From Streptomyces sp. MST-110588 (GTDB lineage: Bacteria > Actinomycetota > Actinomycetes > Streptomycetales > Streptomycetaceae), in the NCBI RefSeq assembly GCF_022695595.1, contig NZ_CP074380.1, positions 3,918,001 to 3,982,000 of the forward strand: a DNA stretch of 64,000 nucleotides, read 5' to 3'. The translations under genes were made by a program, and so were the position numbers. The notes beneath the pieces are model-generated. The model was given only the letters and a program-made list of their open reading frames with translations. It made no database searches and was not told the DNA's origin. Below are positions 8,302-16,044 of the stretch, piece after piece (within the stretch, counting starts at the first letter, position 1; every line of letters starts with the position of its first letter).

Positions 8302-9762
8302 ATGGCAGAGCTTGACGGCGTAACGACAGGTGTGGGTGGTGTGCGGCGCGAGGGCGTGGGCGAGCGCGTGGGCACAGGTGCAGGCACAAGTGCGGGTTCG
8401 ATTGCAGGGGTAGGAGCAGGAGCAGGAGCAGGAGTTGAGGCAGGGGCAGGCGTAGACGTTGATGGGAGCACGGCAGAGGCGGACGCGTCCCAGGTGACAG
8501 TAGGGGTGGCTGTTTCGAACGGTGCGGCTTCGGCCGCGTCGGCCGGGTGCGCTGATACGTCGGATTCTTCGGATTCATCGGGTCCATCGGATTCGTCGCG
8601 GGGCCGACGTACGGGGTGGAGCGCCGTGGTGGCGGTGGCGGCAGCGACGTTCACGGTGGTGACGTCCGAAATGCTGCCGGTCGGTCTGCTGACCCCTATG
8701 AGAGACGCACTGGGGGTCACGGACGGGATGGCAGGGATGACTCTCACGGTCACCGGCCTGGTCGCGGCGCTGGCGGCGCCTGCCCTGACGCTCGCGGTCG
8801 GACGGCTGGACCGCCGGCTGGTGCTGTGCGGGCTGATGACGCTGCTCGCGGTGGCGAACACGGTGGCCGCCGCCGCGCCGGACTTCCCCGTGATGCTGGT
8901 GGCACGGGTGCTGGTCGGTCTGAGCATGGGGGGTGTCTGGGCGCTGGGGTCGGGGCTGGCGGTGCGGCTGGTGCCCCAGAGGTCTGTGGGGTCGGCGACA
9001 GCGCTGGTCTTCAGCGGTGTCGCGGTCGCGTCGGTGCTCGGGGTGCCTGCGGGCACCCTGATGGGTGAACTGGGCGGCTGGCGTTCGGCATTCGTGGCGG
9101 TGGGCGTGCTCGCCGGCGCGGTGGCGGCCGGGCTGTCCCTGTTGCTGCCGCCGCTGCCCGCCGAGACCCCGGTGCGCCTGTCCGGGGTGCTGGCGCTGCT
9201 GCGCGACGTACGGGTACGGACCGGGCTGGTCGTGGTGGCGCTGTTGGTCACCGGGCACTTCGCGGCTTACACGTACGTGCGACCCGTCCTGGAGACGCTG
9301 ACGGGGGCCGGTGCGGAACTGATCAGCACCCTGCTGCTGGTCTACGGGCTGGCCGGGATCGCCGGGAACTTCATGGGGGGAGCCGGGGCCGTGCGGTCGC
9401 CGCGCGGTGCGCTCCTGGTGATCAGCGGGGTGTTGGCGGGGACGGTGCTGCTGGTGCCGGTTCTGGGGGTGGGCGTACCTGGTGCTGTGGCACTGCTCGT
9501 GATCTGGGGACTGGCCTATGGAGGTGTGTCGGTCAGTACGCAGTCGTGGTTGACGGCGGCGGCACCGGGGGCGCGTGAGACGGCGTCGGCGTTGTTCGTC
9601 GCGGTGTTCAACGCGGCGATCTCGGCGGGCGCGCTGGCCGGCGGGAGGGCCGCGGACGGCTGGGGAGCCGTGGGAGTGATGTGGCTCGGGGGCGCGCTGG
9701 CCCTGGGGGCGCTGCTGGCGGTGTCCGTGGGGAAGGCGCCGGCGACCGAGCGGTGCGAATGA
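8302..9762 (+). CDS. MFS transporter, DHA1-type drug/sugar efflux family
   Basis: A 12-helix transporter starts at about residue 108. The first helix region is followed by GLSMGGVWALGSG, the motif C-like stretch of proton antiporters, and helices continue to the end. The closest families I can name are the AraJ/SotB-like DHA1 exporters; the substrate cannot be read from sequence. The first ~105 residues are low complexity (Gly/Ala/Val, then Ser/Asp) and partly come from a GCAGGA hexamer repeat, so the true start may lie later, near the first helix. I used the first ATG; a TTG four codons earlier is also possible. The divergent LysR gene is its likely regulator. Confidence 0.8.
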   Translation: MAELDGVTTGVGGVRREGVGERVGTGAGTSAGSIAGVGAGAGAGVEAGAGVDVDGSTAEADASQVTVGVAVSNGAASAASAGCADTSDSSDSSGPSDSSRGRRTGWSAVVAVAAATFTVVTSEMLPVGLLTPMRDALGVTDGMAGMTLTVTGLVAALAAPALTLAVGRLDRRLVLCGLMTLLAVANTVAAAAPDFPVMLVARVLVGLSMGGVWALGSGLAVRLVPQRSVGSATALVFSGVAVASVLGVPAGTLMGELGGWRSAFVAVGVLAGAVAAGLSLLLPPLPAETPVRLSGVLALLRDVRVRTGLVVVALLVTGHFAAYTYVRPVLETLTGAGAELISTLLLVYGLAGIAGNFMGGAGAVRSPRGALLVISGVLAGTVLLVPVLGVGVPGAVALLVIWGLAYGGVSVSTQSWLTAAAPGARETASALFVAVFNAAISAGALAGGRAADGWGAVGVMWLGGALALGALLAVSVGKAPATERCE

Positions 9763-10179
9763 GGGAGGCGTGGCCGCGTGCGCCTTGCCCTGTGATCTTT
9801 GCCTGCGACCTTGTGACCTGTGATCTGTGCCCGGTGCCGTGTACCCCGTGCCGCTTGCCGCGTGGCCGTGAGCGGGGGCGCGGGCAGGGGCGGTCGGGTA
9901 GGCCGTAAGGCATAGCGGGAGGCACGACTTTCGTCGCGGGTGAGAACGACGAATGGCGGATGTGACGCTGTGTGAACTTTCTCTACGCTGATCGCATGAA
10001 CGTGACGGGGAATGTTGTGGGGAATCTTCGGACTGCGTGGCGTGATGGCGACTGGCCACGCCGGCGTGAGGGAGGGGACGTACGGGCGTGGACGGTGACT
10101 GTCCCTGCTGGAGTGAGGGGTTGGCCAACGCCGACGCGGGTGAACGGCCTCATATGCGCCGGGCGGCGATGAGCCAGGC
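9763..10179. other. Intergenic stretch without a supported gene
   Basis: This is mostly GC-rich sequence with no conserved frame. A moderately AT-rich patch around 9925-10005 could hold a promoter, but the frames downstream of it break after short, non-conserved peptides. It leads directly into the response-regulator remnant. Confidence 0.4.
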
Positions 10180-10278
10180 GACGATGAGCCGTACGTCGGC
10201 CGGGTTCTGGCCAAGCTGAGCTGCGAGAACCGGGCACAGGCGGCACTGTCGGCACGGCACGCCGGGCTGGGCACGTAG
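10180..10278 (+). pseudogene. C-terminal remnant of a NarL/LuxR-type response regulator
   Basis: The frame ending in TAG reads YVGRVLAKLSCENRAQAAL followed by SARHAGLGT. This is the last two helices of the LuxR-type DNA-binding domain found in Streptomyces NarL-family regulators, where the native sequence is usually VKTYVGRVLAKLGCENR. Upstream, the expected GLSN-EIA and VKT parts are missing and the frame hits a stop at 10141. No receiver domain remains. It is a gene fossil left by deletion; the parent gene cannot be named. Confidence 0.7.
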
Positions 10279-10433
10279 GGGCGCGGGGTGGCGTCCCCGG
10301 GCGGTACGTGACGTACTGCCCGGGGTCGGTGGCCGGTCCGCGCTCGCCGGAGCCCGGGGCGGGGCCCGATGGCGGGGGTGGTGCCCTGCCCACACCGCCC
10401 GATGTGTCAGGTGCGTCAGGTGTGGAAGGGCCG

Positions 10434-11084
10434 TCAGGCGGCGAAACGCTCGGCGAGTGCCTTGGCCCTGGTCACGGCCTCCTGGAGGGCCTTGTCGCGC
10501 GAAGCCTCGTACAGCGGGATCAGGTCCTTCATCGCCGGGTTGACCGGGGCCATGGTCAGTTCGGGGACGATGAACTCGACCTCGAGGCCCATCATGTCGG
10601 CCAGGACGGCCTTCAGGTAGTTCTGGACGAAGTCGGAGTTCTCGCGCGGGGTGCCCGGGGCGTACGAACCGCCGCGGCTGGTGACGATGGTGACGGGCGT
10701 GCCCTTGGCGGACTGCTGGTCACCGGCCGTACGCCCCATGATGATCACCTGGTCGAGCCACGTCTTGAGGGTGGAGGGGATCGAGAAGTTGTACATGGGG
10801 GCGGCGATCAGCACCGCGTCCGCGTTCTCCAGCTCCTCGACGAGCTGAGTGCGCAGGGCGAAGGCGGACTGCTGCTCGGCGGTGTGGGTGGCGGGGTCGC
10901 TGAAGGCGGCGGTGTGGGCGGCGGCGTCGATGTGGGGCAGCGGGTCGACGGCCAGGTCACGGTAGATGACGGTTCCGTCGGGGTGCTGCTCCTCCCATGC
11001 CTTGCGGAAGGCGGCGGTCACCGAACGGGAGGCGGAGCCGCCCGCGGGAAAGACGGAGGAGTCGATGTGCAGGAGCGTAGCCAT
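10434..11084 (-). CDS. azoR: FMN-dependent NADH azoreductase (AzoR family)
   Basis: A 216-residue flavodoxin-fold oxidoreductase. The N-terminal strand LLHIDSSVF, with SASRSVT after it, is the FMN phosphate loop. APMYNFSIPSTLKTWLDQ and the TSRGGSYAPGT region are AzoR signatures that form the flavin and substrate pocket. The family reduces quinones and azo compounds by two-electron transfer and works as a soluble dimer. The start is the ATG of MATLLHIDSS with AAGGGA ten bases upstream; the frame is open 24 codons earlier but crosses the operator. The gene is divergent from an HxlR regulator with a palindrome between them. Confidence 0.92.
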   Translation of the reverse strand: MATLLHIDSSVFPAGGSASRSVTAAFRKAWEEQHPDGTVIYRDLAVDPLPHIDAAAHTAAFSDPATHTAEQQSAFALRTQLVEELENADAVLIAAPMYNFSIPSTLKTWLDQVIIMGRTAGDQQSAKGTPVTIVTSRGGSYAPGTPRENSDFVQNYLKAVLADMMGLEVEFIVPELTMAPVNPAMKDLIPLYEASRDKALQEAVTRAKALAERFAA

Positions 11085-11164
11085 GACAGGCGGTCCCTTC
11101 GAGTGCGGCCGGTTGCGGCCTGCGACTGACAAACCGTGCGTACCTATTACTAGCACAGTAGCTT

Positions 11165-11192
11165 ACTTTTCCGCAGTACCCAACGGAAAAGT
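11165..11192. promoter_or_regulatory. HxlR operator between azoR and its regulator
   Basis: A perfect 9-bp inverted repeat, ACTTTTCCG and CGGAAAAGT, has a 10-bp spacer. It is A/T-rich against the GC-rich background and lies 15 bp before the HxlR start and about 80 bp before azoR. The position suggests autoregulation and control of the azoreductase. Confidence 0.7.
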
Positions 11193-11206
11193 AGTACGCT
11201 GGGGGA

Positions 11207-11569
11207 ATGGCGGACCACAGTGAACAGTCGTGCAGGCGGGCCGATGCCGGTGTGGCCCGCGTCTTCGAGGTGTTCGGGAAGCGATGGACCGGCCTGATCG
11301 TGGCGACCCTGCTGCCCGGACCCGTGCACTTCGCGGAGCTGCGGAGGGCGGTCGAGGGGATCAGTGAACGCATGCTGTCGGACCGCCTTACCGAACTGTC
11401 CGCGACCGGCCTGGTCGTGCGGGAAGTGGATGCCGGGCCTCCGCTGCGGGTGACCTATCGGCTCACCGAGGCGGGGCAGGCGCTGGAGCCGGCCCTCGCC
11501 GAGCTGGGCAAATGGGCGGAGCGGTATCTGTCGGACGGTGGGACGTGCCCGGAGCGATTCCGTAAGTGA
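11207..11569 (+). CDS. HxlR-family winged-helix regulator
   Basis: The 120-residue protein carries the HxlR pattern. It has an N-terminal Cys (C9), the core FGKRWTGLIVATLLPGPVHF, then ELRRAVEGISERMLSDRLTE as the recognition helix, and a wing with VTYRLTEAG. Members sense quinones, aldehydes or diamide through the conserved N-terminal cysteine and usually control a neighbouring oxidoreductase. Here the divergent neighbour is the FMN azoreductase, which fits a quinone-stress circuit. The start ATG follows GGGGGA. Confidence 0.92.
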   Translation: MADHSEQSCRRADAGVARVFEVFGKRWTGLIVATLLPGPVHFAELRRAVEGISERMLSDRLTELSATGLVVREVDAGPPLRVTYRLTEAGQALEPALAELGKWAERYLSDGGTCPERFRK

Positions 11570-11740
11570 CGCGGCGCCGCGTCGAGGTGGGGGCCTGGGC
11601 CGGTGGGTGAGGCGGGCGCCCCGGAAGCGCTCGTGCCGTAGGTGCTTACCGGGAAGGGGTCGAAGCGCTTCGGCCGCAAGGGGGCCGCAACGCTCCGGCC
11701 GGCACTGTAAGAGGTCCGGAAGGGATCGCGGCGGACCGGT

Positions 11741-12184
11741 TCATTCGAGCTGCTCCTGTGCGGCGTTGTAGCGCAGCAGGTATGACGCGAAGCGGTCCAG
11801 GTCGGCTTCGTCCCAGTCGGCCAGCCGCTCCCGGAACGCCTGGCGGCGGCTGGCGGTGACGGCGGCCAGCACCTGCGCGCCCTTGGCGGTGGGGTGCAGT
11901 ACCTGTACGCGGTGGTCCTCCGGGTCGACGCGGCGCTCGACGAAACCGAGCTTCTCCAGGGCCGAGATCTGCCGGCTGACCGTGGACTTGTCCAGGAGGT
12001 AGTGCGCCGCGAGGTCGGTCGCGCGGCATCCTCGCTGGTCATCGAGGTGCGCGAGCAGCGTGTAGGAGACGAGCGAGAGCTCGGGATGCATACGCGCCGC
12101 TATGGCGCGGGCGCGCCGGGCGAATGCCGTCATCTCCTGCTGGATGGTCTCCACGGACTCTTCTCTGCGGCTTCGGTGGCTCAC
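11741..12184 (-). CDS. MarR-family transcriptional regulator
   Basis: A 147-residue winged-helix protein. LSLVSYTLLAHLDDQRGCRA leads into the helix-turn-helix with LLDKSTVSRQISALEKLGFV, and the wing reads RRVDPEDHRVQVLHPTAKG, which carries the DxR motif typical of MarR. Terminal helices for dimerisation are present. It is divergent from a YhgE-like membrane protein gene, and two GTTG...CAAC palindromes lie in the 153 bp between them. It likely represses both genes; no ligand can be inferred. Confidence 0.93.
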   Translation of the reverse strand: MSHRSRREESVETIQQEMTAFARRARAIAARMHPELSLVSYTLLAHLDDQRGCRATDLAAHYLLDKSTVSRQISALEKLGFVERRVDPEDHRVQVLHPTAKGAQVLAAVTASRRQAFRERLADWDEADLDRFASYLLRYNAAQEQLE

Positions 12185-12205
12185 GGGTTGCCTTTCCTGT
12201 AACTA

Positions 12206-12246
12206 GTTGTATAGTACAACGTGTGGTGAGAGTTGTATAAGCCAAC
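12206..12246. promoter_or_regulatory. Tandem MarR operators
   Basis: The first site, GTTGTA-TAG-TACAAC (12206-12220), is a perfect palindrome. A second, looser copy, GTTG-N7-CAAC, lies at 12232-12246, so the two centres are 26 bp apart. The first site is only 22 bp upstream of the MarR start codon. The size and half-sites are typical for MarR repressors. Confidence 0.75.
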
Positions 12247-12337
12247 TACTGGTGACTTCTCTCCCCGGCCCCTTCTTCCTCGTCCCCTCATTCCACGACA
12301 CCTCCCTGTGAGCGACTAGCTTGAGAAGGTCTGCCCC

Positions 12338-13693
12338 ATGAGTTCGGACCGACGTACCGGTCACCAGCACCGCCCCGACAACTCCGCCGCGCTGCGCCAC
12401 GTCCTGACACACCTGATCACGCCACTGCTGATGTGCGTCGGCATGGGACTGGCGTATCTGGGAGCTTTCGCGAACCCCTCGCCGCACCACTTGCCCGTCG
12501 CGGTCGTCGGCTCGGGGCCCGGCGCGCAGGTGCTGGCCCAGTCGATCAACGACAAGGCCGGGGACGCCCTGGTGGTCCGTACGGTCGGCAGCCGGGCGGA
12601 GGCCGTCGACCAGCTCAAGCACCAGGACATCTTCGGCGCGTACGTGATCAACGCCAAGGGGGACGGGGCCGCCGGGGGCGAGGGTTCCAGTGGTACGCCG
12701 AAGGGCGCGCCGACGGCGAAAACCGCCAAGCCGACCGGGAAGCCGAGCACGTCGACGGCGAAGTCCGGTGCAGCGGCCACGAAAACCGGTACATCGGCTG
12801 CGAAGTCCGGTGCGGCGGCTGGGGGGTCGCCCGAATTGATCGTCGCGTCGGCCGGATCCGACACGACCGTCTCCGTCGTACAGAAGATCTTCACGCCGCT
12901 CGCGGCACACCAGGGCGCGCCGCTGAAGGTCACCGACGTGGTGCCGACGGCCGAGGACGACCCGACCGGCCAGGGCATCTTCTTCCTGCTGGTCGCGCTC
13001 AGCATCGGCTCGTACGCCTCGGTCGCGGTGATCGGCGGTGCCGGAGGCGCTCTGCCCATCAGGATGCGGGCGATGCTCGCGGTCGGCACGTCCTTCGTGG
13101 TCAGCATCATCGGCACGCTCTTCGCCGGCCCGGTCTTCCATCTCGTCGATCACGGCCTGTGGGGTCTGTGGGGCATGGCCTGGCTGTACTCGGCGGGCAT
13201 TCTCCTGATCGGAACCGGACTGCACACCTTCCTCAAGCGCTGGACGACGCTGGGCGTGATGGTGCTGTTCGTGATGCTGAACTTCACGACCGCCGGTGGG
13301 GTCTTCCGGCCCGAGATGCAGAACGGGTTCTTCTCCGCGCTGCACTCCTTCTGGAACGGCGCGGGCTTCGTGGAGGGCACCCGCAGCCATGTCTACTTCG
13401 ACGGCAACGGCCTGGCCGGCCATGTCTGGACGCTGGTGCTGTGGCTGGTCGTGGGCCTGGTGATGATCGGTGTCGCGGCGCTGGCCGAGTCCCGGCGGCG
13501 ACGGGCGGAGGCGACCACGGCGGCCAACGCCCAGGCGGTCGCGGCGGCGGCCGTGGCGGCAACGGTTCCGATGCCGCAGCGGGACGGACAAGGCGCTCCT
13601 GAGGCGCGGAACGCGCACGGCGCGCGGGGCGCGGGCGCGCAGGCACGGCAGGACGAGACCGAAGAGGAGATGGAAGAGGCCGTAGGAGTCTGA
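12338..13693 (+). CDS. YhgE/Pip-like multispanning membrane protein
   Basis: The 451-residue protein has one membrane helix at about 24-44 and an extracytoplasmic domain with a Thr/Ala/Lys-rich stretch at about 110-165. Five or six helices follow between about 210 and 390, and the cytoplasmic tail is charged. This layout resembles the YhgE/Pip and ABC-2 permease-like families, but there is no ATPase gene nearby. The Lys/Thr/Ala stretch comes from short degenerate repeats (AKSGAA). Control by the divergent MarR protein is likely. Export or cell-envelope defence is possible; the function is not established from the sequence. Confidence 0.75.
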   Translation: MSSDRRTGHQHRPDNSAALRHVLTHLITPLLMCVGMGLAYLGAFANPSPHHLPVAVVGSGPGAQVLAQSINDKAGDALVVRTVGSRAEAVDQLKHQDIFGAYVINAKGDGAAGGEGSSGTPKGAPTAKTAKPTGKPSTSTAKSGAAATKTGTSAAKSGAAAGGSPELIVASAGSDTTVSVVQKIFTPLAAHQGAPLKVTDVVPTAEDDPTGQGIFFLLVALSIGSYASVAVIGGAGGALPIRMRAMLAVGTSFVVSIIGTLFAGPVFHLVDHGLWGLWGMAWLYSAGILLIGTGLHTFLKRWTTLGVMVLFVMLNFTTAGGVFRPEMQNGFFSALHSFWNGAGFVEGTRSHVYFDGNGLAGHVWTLVLWLVVGLVMIGVAALAESRRRRAEATTAANAQAVAAAAVAATVPMPQRDGQGAPEARNAHGARGAGAQARQDETEEEMEEAVGV

Positions 13694-13813
13694 GCGGCGG
13701 GCCTCCCCGGGCCCCGCAGCTCCCTCCAGCGCTCTATCGGCTCTTCCTCCACCCCCTCCGGGGCTTGTCGGCCGGTAACAGCAAAACTCCTGCTCGCAAG
13801 CCCCTTCCCGAAG

Positions 13814-13822
13814 TTATCCACA
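13814..13822 (+). promoter_or_regulatory. DnaA-box-like 9-mer TTATCCACA
   Basis: An exact match to the classic DnaA box, lying between genes. One of four such sites in the window; see the findings. Confidence 0.4.
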
Positions 13823-13918
13823 GGCCCTGCCGGACGGCGGGGCCTGTCTGTACCGTCGTGGTCGGAAGAGGACATCACGCAGGGTGCAGGGCGAGGGCGA
13901 AGGGGGAGGTGGCGCGCG

Positions 13919-15598
13919 ATGACGCGGTTGCCGTACGTGCCGGGGTTCGCGAAGGGACGCACGCCGGGTGCCAGCGCGGGACCGGGGCCGGCCACGGAGC
14001 CGGGGCCCAAGGCGGCGGGAAAGGCCCTGCGCTCCAAGGTCCCCCGCTCCGCGCACAGCGAGCTGATCATCGGGGCGGGCCGGCCGGACGCCGCCTCGGT
14101 CGTCGAGGAATCCAACGCCGGCCGGCTTGCGGAGCTGACTCCTATACGGGTGGGGCGGATGGCCGCCAGCCCCTTCGCGTTCCTTCGCGGTACGGCCGGC
14201 CTGATGGCGTACGACTTGATGTCCGGGCCCGTGACCGGCATCGGCGCGCAGATATGCGGGGACGCCCACGCCGGCAACTTCGGTCTCTACGGCGACGCCC
14301 GCGGCCGTCTGGTGATGGACCTGAACGACTTCGACGAGACGCTGTACGGACCCTGGGAGTGGGACCTCAAGCGGCTGGTGACGTCGTTGGTCCTGGCAGG
14401 ACGTGAAGCGGGGGCCGGCGAGGACGCCTGCCGGGACGCCGCTCGGGACGCGGCGGGAGCGTACCGGCGCACGATGAGGCTGCTGGCGGCGATGCCGGCC
14501 GCGGACGCCTGGAACGCGATCGCCGACGAGGAACTGGTCTCGCACGCCGACGCCCGTGACCTGCTGGGCACGCTGAAACGGGTCTCGGCCAAGGCCCGGA
14601 AGAACACCAGCGCACGCTTCGCGGCGAAATCTACGGAAGACGAGCCGGGAGGCGGCAGGCGGTTCGTGGACGCGCCGCCGGTCCTGCGCCGGATACCGGA
14701 CGAAGAGGCCGCGGCGGTCGCCTCTTCACTCGCCGGCTACTTGGAGACGCTCCCCGAGGACAAGCTGCCGCTGCTGGCCAGATACGCGGTGCAGGACGTG
14801 GCGTTCCGGGTGGTGGGCACGGGCAGCGTGGGGTTGCGCTCGTACGTGGTGCTGCTGCTGGACCACCGGGGGGAGCCCCTGGTCCTCCAGGTGAAGGAGG
14901 TACGTACCTCGGCGCTGGCTCCGTACGTGGAGAAGGCGGGCTTTCCGGTGCCGGCCGTGGCGCATGAGGGGCGCCGTGTGGTGCTCGGACAGCGGCAGAT
15001 GCAGGTCGTCAGTGATCCCTTGCTGGGGTGGACGACGGTGCCGGACCAGCCGATACCGGGCGTCTGGGAGAGGCCCGCAAGGACGAAGGACTCAAGAAAG
15101 GGCGAGGGCAGGGGAGCAAGCGAAGCGGAAGAAACCGCGAACACCACGGAAGCCACCGGCCCAACGGGAAGGAAGGCAGAAACAGGCGCCGGAACAACCG
15201 TCCAGGCAGCATTGACGCGGATGACGAGGCACCCCGGCTCTCACGGATACCAGGACTATCAGGGTTATCAGGCTCAGGGCCGAAGCCGTGTCCATGGCCG
15301 GGAAGGCGTGCCGTTCCAGGTGCGTCAGTTCAGGAACCGCAAAGGCAGCGTGGATCCGGCGGCACTGTCCCCGGACCAGATCGACGACTACGCACGGATG
15401 ACGGGCGCACTGTTGGCGCGGGCCCATGCCCACAGTGCCGATCCGCGCCTGGTGGCCGGTTACTGCGGCAAGAACGAGGAGCTGGACGAGGCGCTGGCCG
15501 CCTTCGCGGTGGCGTACGCGGACCTGACGGAATCGGACCACGAGGACCTGATCGCGGCGATAGGCAGCGGACGCATAGCCGCCGAACCCGACGTGTGA
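13919..15598 (+). CDS. DUF2252 family protein with an inserted low-complexity segment
   Basis: Residues 40-390 match DUF2252 (COG4320), which has a kinase-like fold: RGTAGLMAYDL, GDAHAGNFGLYGD and DLNDFDETLYGPWEWDLKR are its hallmark motifs. Between about residues 386 and 465 the protein is interrupted by a Gly/Thr/Arg/Glu-rich segment whose codons are A-rich, unlike the flanks. The family motifs then resume with VRQFRNRKGSVDP and LLARAHAHSADP. The protein is therefore longer (559 residues) than the usual ~450. The biochemical role of the family is unknown. It starts at the ATG of MTRLPYVPGF, downstream of GGGGGAGG. Confidence 0.85.
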   Translation: MTRLPYVPGFAKGRTPGASAGPGPATEPGPKAAGKALRSKVPRSAHSELIIGAGRPDAASVVEESNAGRLAELTPIRVGRMAASPFAFLRGTAGLMAYDLMSGPVTGIGAQICGDAHAGNFGLYGDARGRLVMDLNDFDETLYGPWEWDLKRLVTSLVLAGREAGAGEDACRDAARDAAGAYRRTMRLLAAMPAADAWNAIADEELVSHADARDLLGTLKRVSAKARKNTSARFAAKSTEDEPGGGRRFVDAPPVLRRIPDEEAAAVASSLAGYLETLPEDKLPLLARYAVQDVAFRVVGTGSVGLRSYVVLLLDHRGEPLVLQVKEVRTSALAPYVEKAGFPVPAVAHEGRRVVLGQRQMQVVSDPLLGWTTVPDQPIPGVWERPARTKDSRKGEGRGASEAEETANTTEATGPTGRKAETGAGTTVQAALTRMTRHPGSHGYQDYQGYQAQGRSRVHGREGVPFQVRQFRNRKGSVDPAALSPDQIDDYARMTGALLARAHAHSADPRLVAGYCGKNEELDEALAAFAVAYADLTESDHEDLIAAIGSGRIAAEPDV

Positions 15599-15670
15599 GC
15601 ACACCACCCGATCGGTGCGCCGCGCCGCGATGAACCCCCGTACCCTCCGGGCCGCGAGGGCGTTACCTCC

Positions 15671-15867
15671 GGGGCCGGGGTGCCGGGGTGCCGGGGCCGG
15701 GGTGCCGGGGTGCCGGGGTGCCGGGGTGCCGGGGTGCCGGGGTGCCGGGGTGCCGGGGTGCCGGGGTGCCGGGGTGCCGGGGTGCCGGGGCCGGGGTGCC
15801 GGGGTGCCGGGGTGCCGGGGTGCCGGGGTGCCGGGTGCCGGGGTGCCGGGGTGCCGGGTGCCGGGGT
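15671..15867 (+). repeat. Octamer tandem array (GCCGGGGT, about two dozen units)
   Basis: The 8-bp unit GCCGGGGT is repeated with only a few six- or seven-base variants (GCCGGG, CCGGGG). It starts about 70 bp after the DUF2252 stop. Because eight is not a multiple of three, all three plus-strand frames stay open through it, but they encode only G/V/P/C/R repeats and are not genes. The repeat purity suggests recent slippage. Confidence 0.95.
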
Positions 15868-15960
15868 GGTCGTGGGTGGGTGGTGGTGGGTGGTGGTGGA
15901 GGAGGGGTGGGGTGGGGGGAGGGGGGAGGCCCCCCGGAGGGGCGGGGGGGGAGGTTGAGG
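15868..15960 (+). repeat. G-run-rich tract with quadruplex potential
   Basis: Immediately after the octamer array the plus strand has many runs of three to eight G separated by one to four bases, with almost no C. Several overlapping G3+N1-7 quadruplex patterns can be drawn. It lies about 85 bp before the next start codon. Confidence 0.75.
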
Positions 15961-16044
15961 GGTGTGGGGGCGTTCGGTGGGCGGGAGTGTGTGGGGTTGG
16001 GGTGAGGTTGGGTGGGGGCTTGGTGTGGGCCGTAGGGTGGCCGG

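Noticed and set aside
8135..8587. Upstream extension of the LysR regulator by about 150 codons
   Set aside because: The extension is Pro/Arg/His-rich, overlaps the divergent exporter gene and lies beyond a good ribosome site at the chosen ATG.
15671..15867. Octamer array considered as a CRISPR array or as a repeat protein gene
   Set aside because: Units are 8 bp with no spacers and no cas genes nearby. All three plus frames are equally open because of the repeat, so openness is not evidence of coding.
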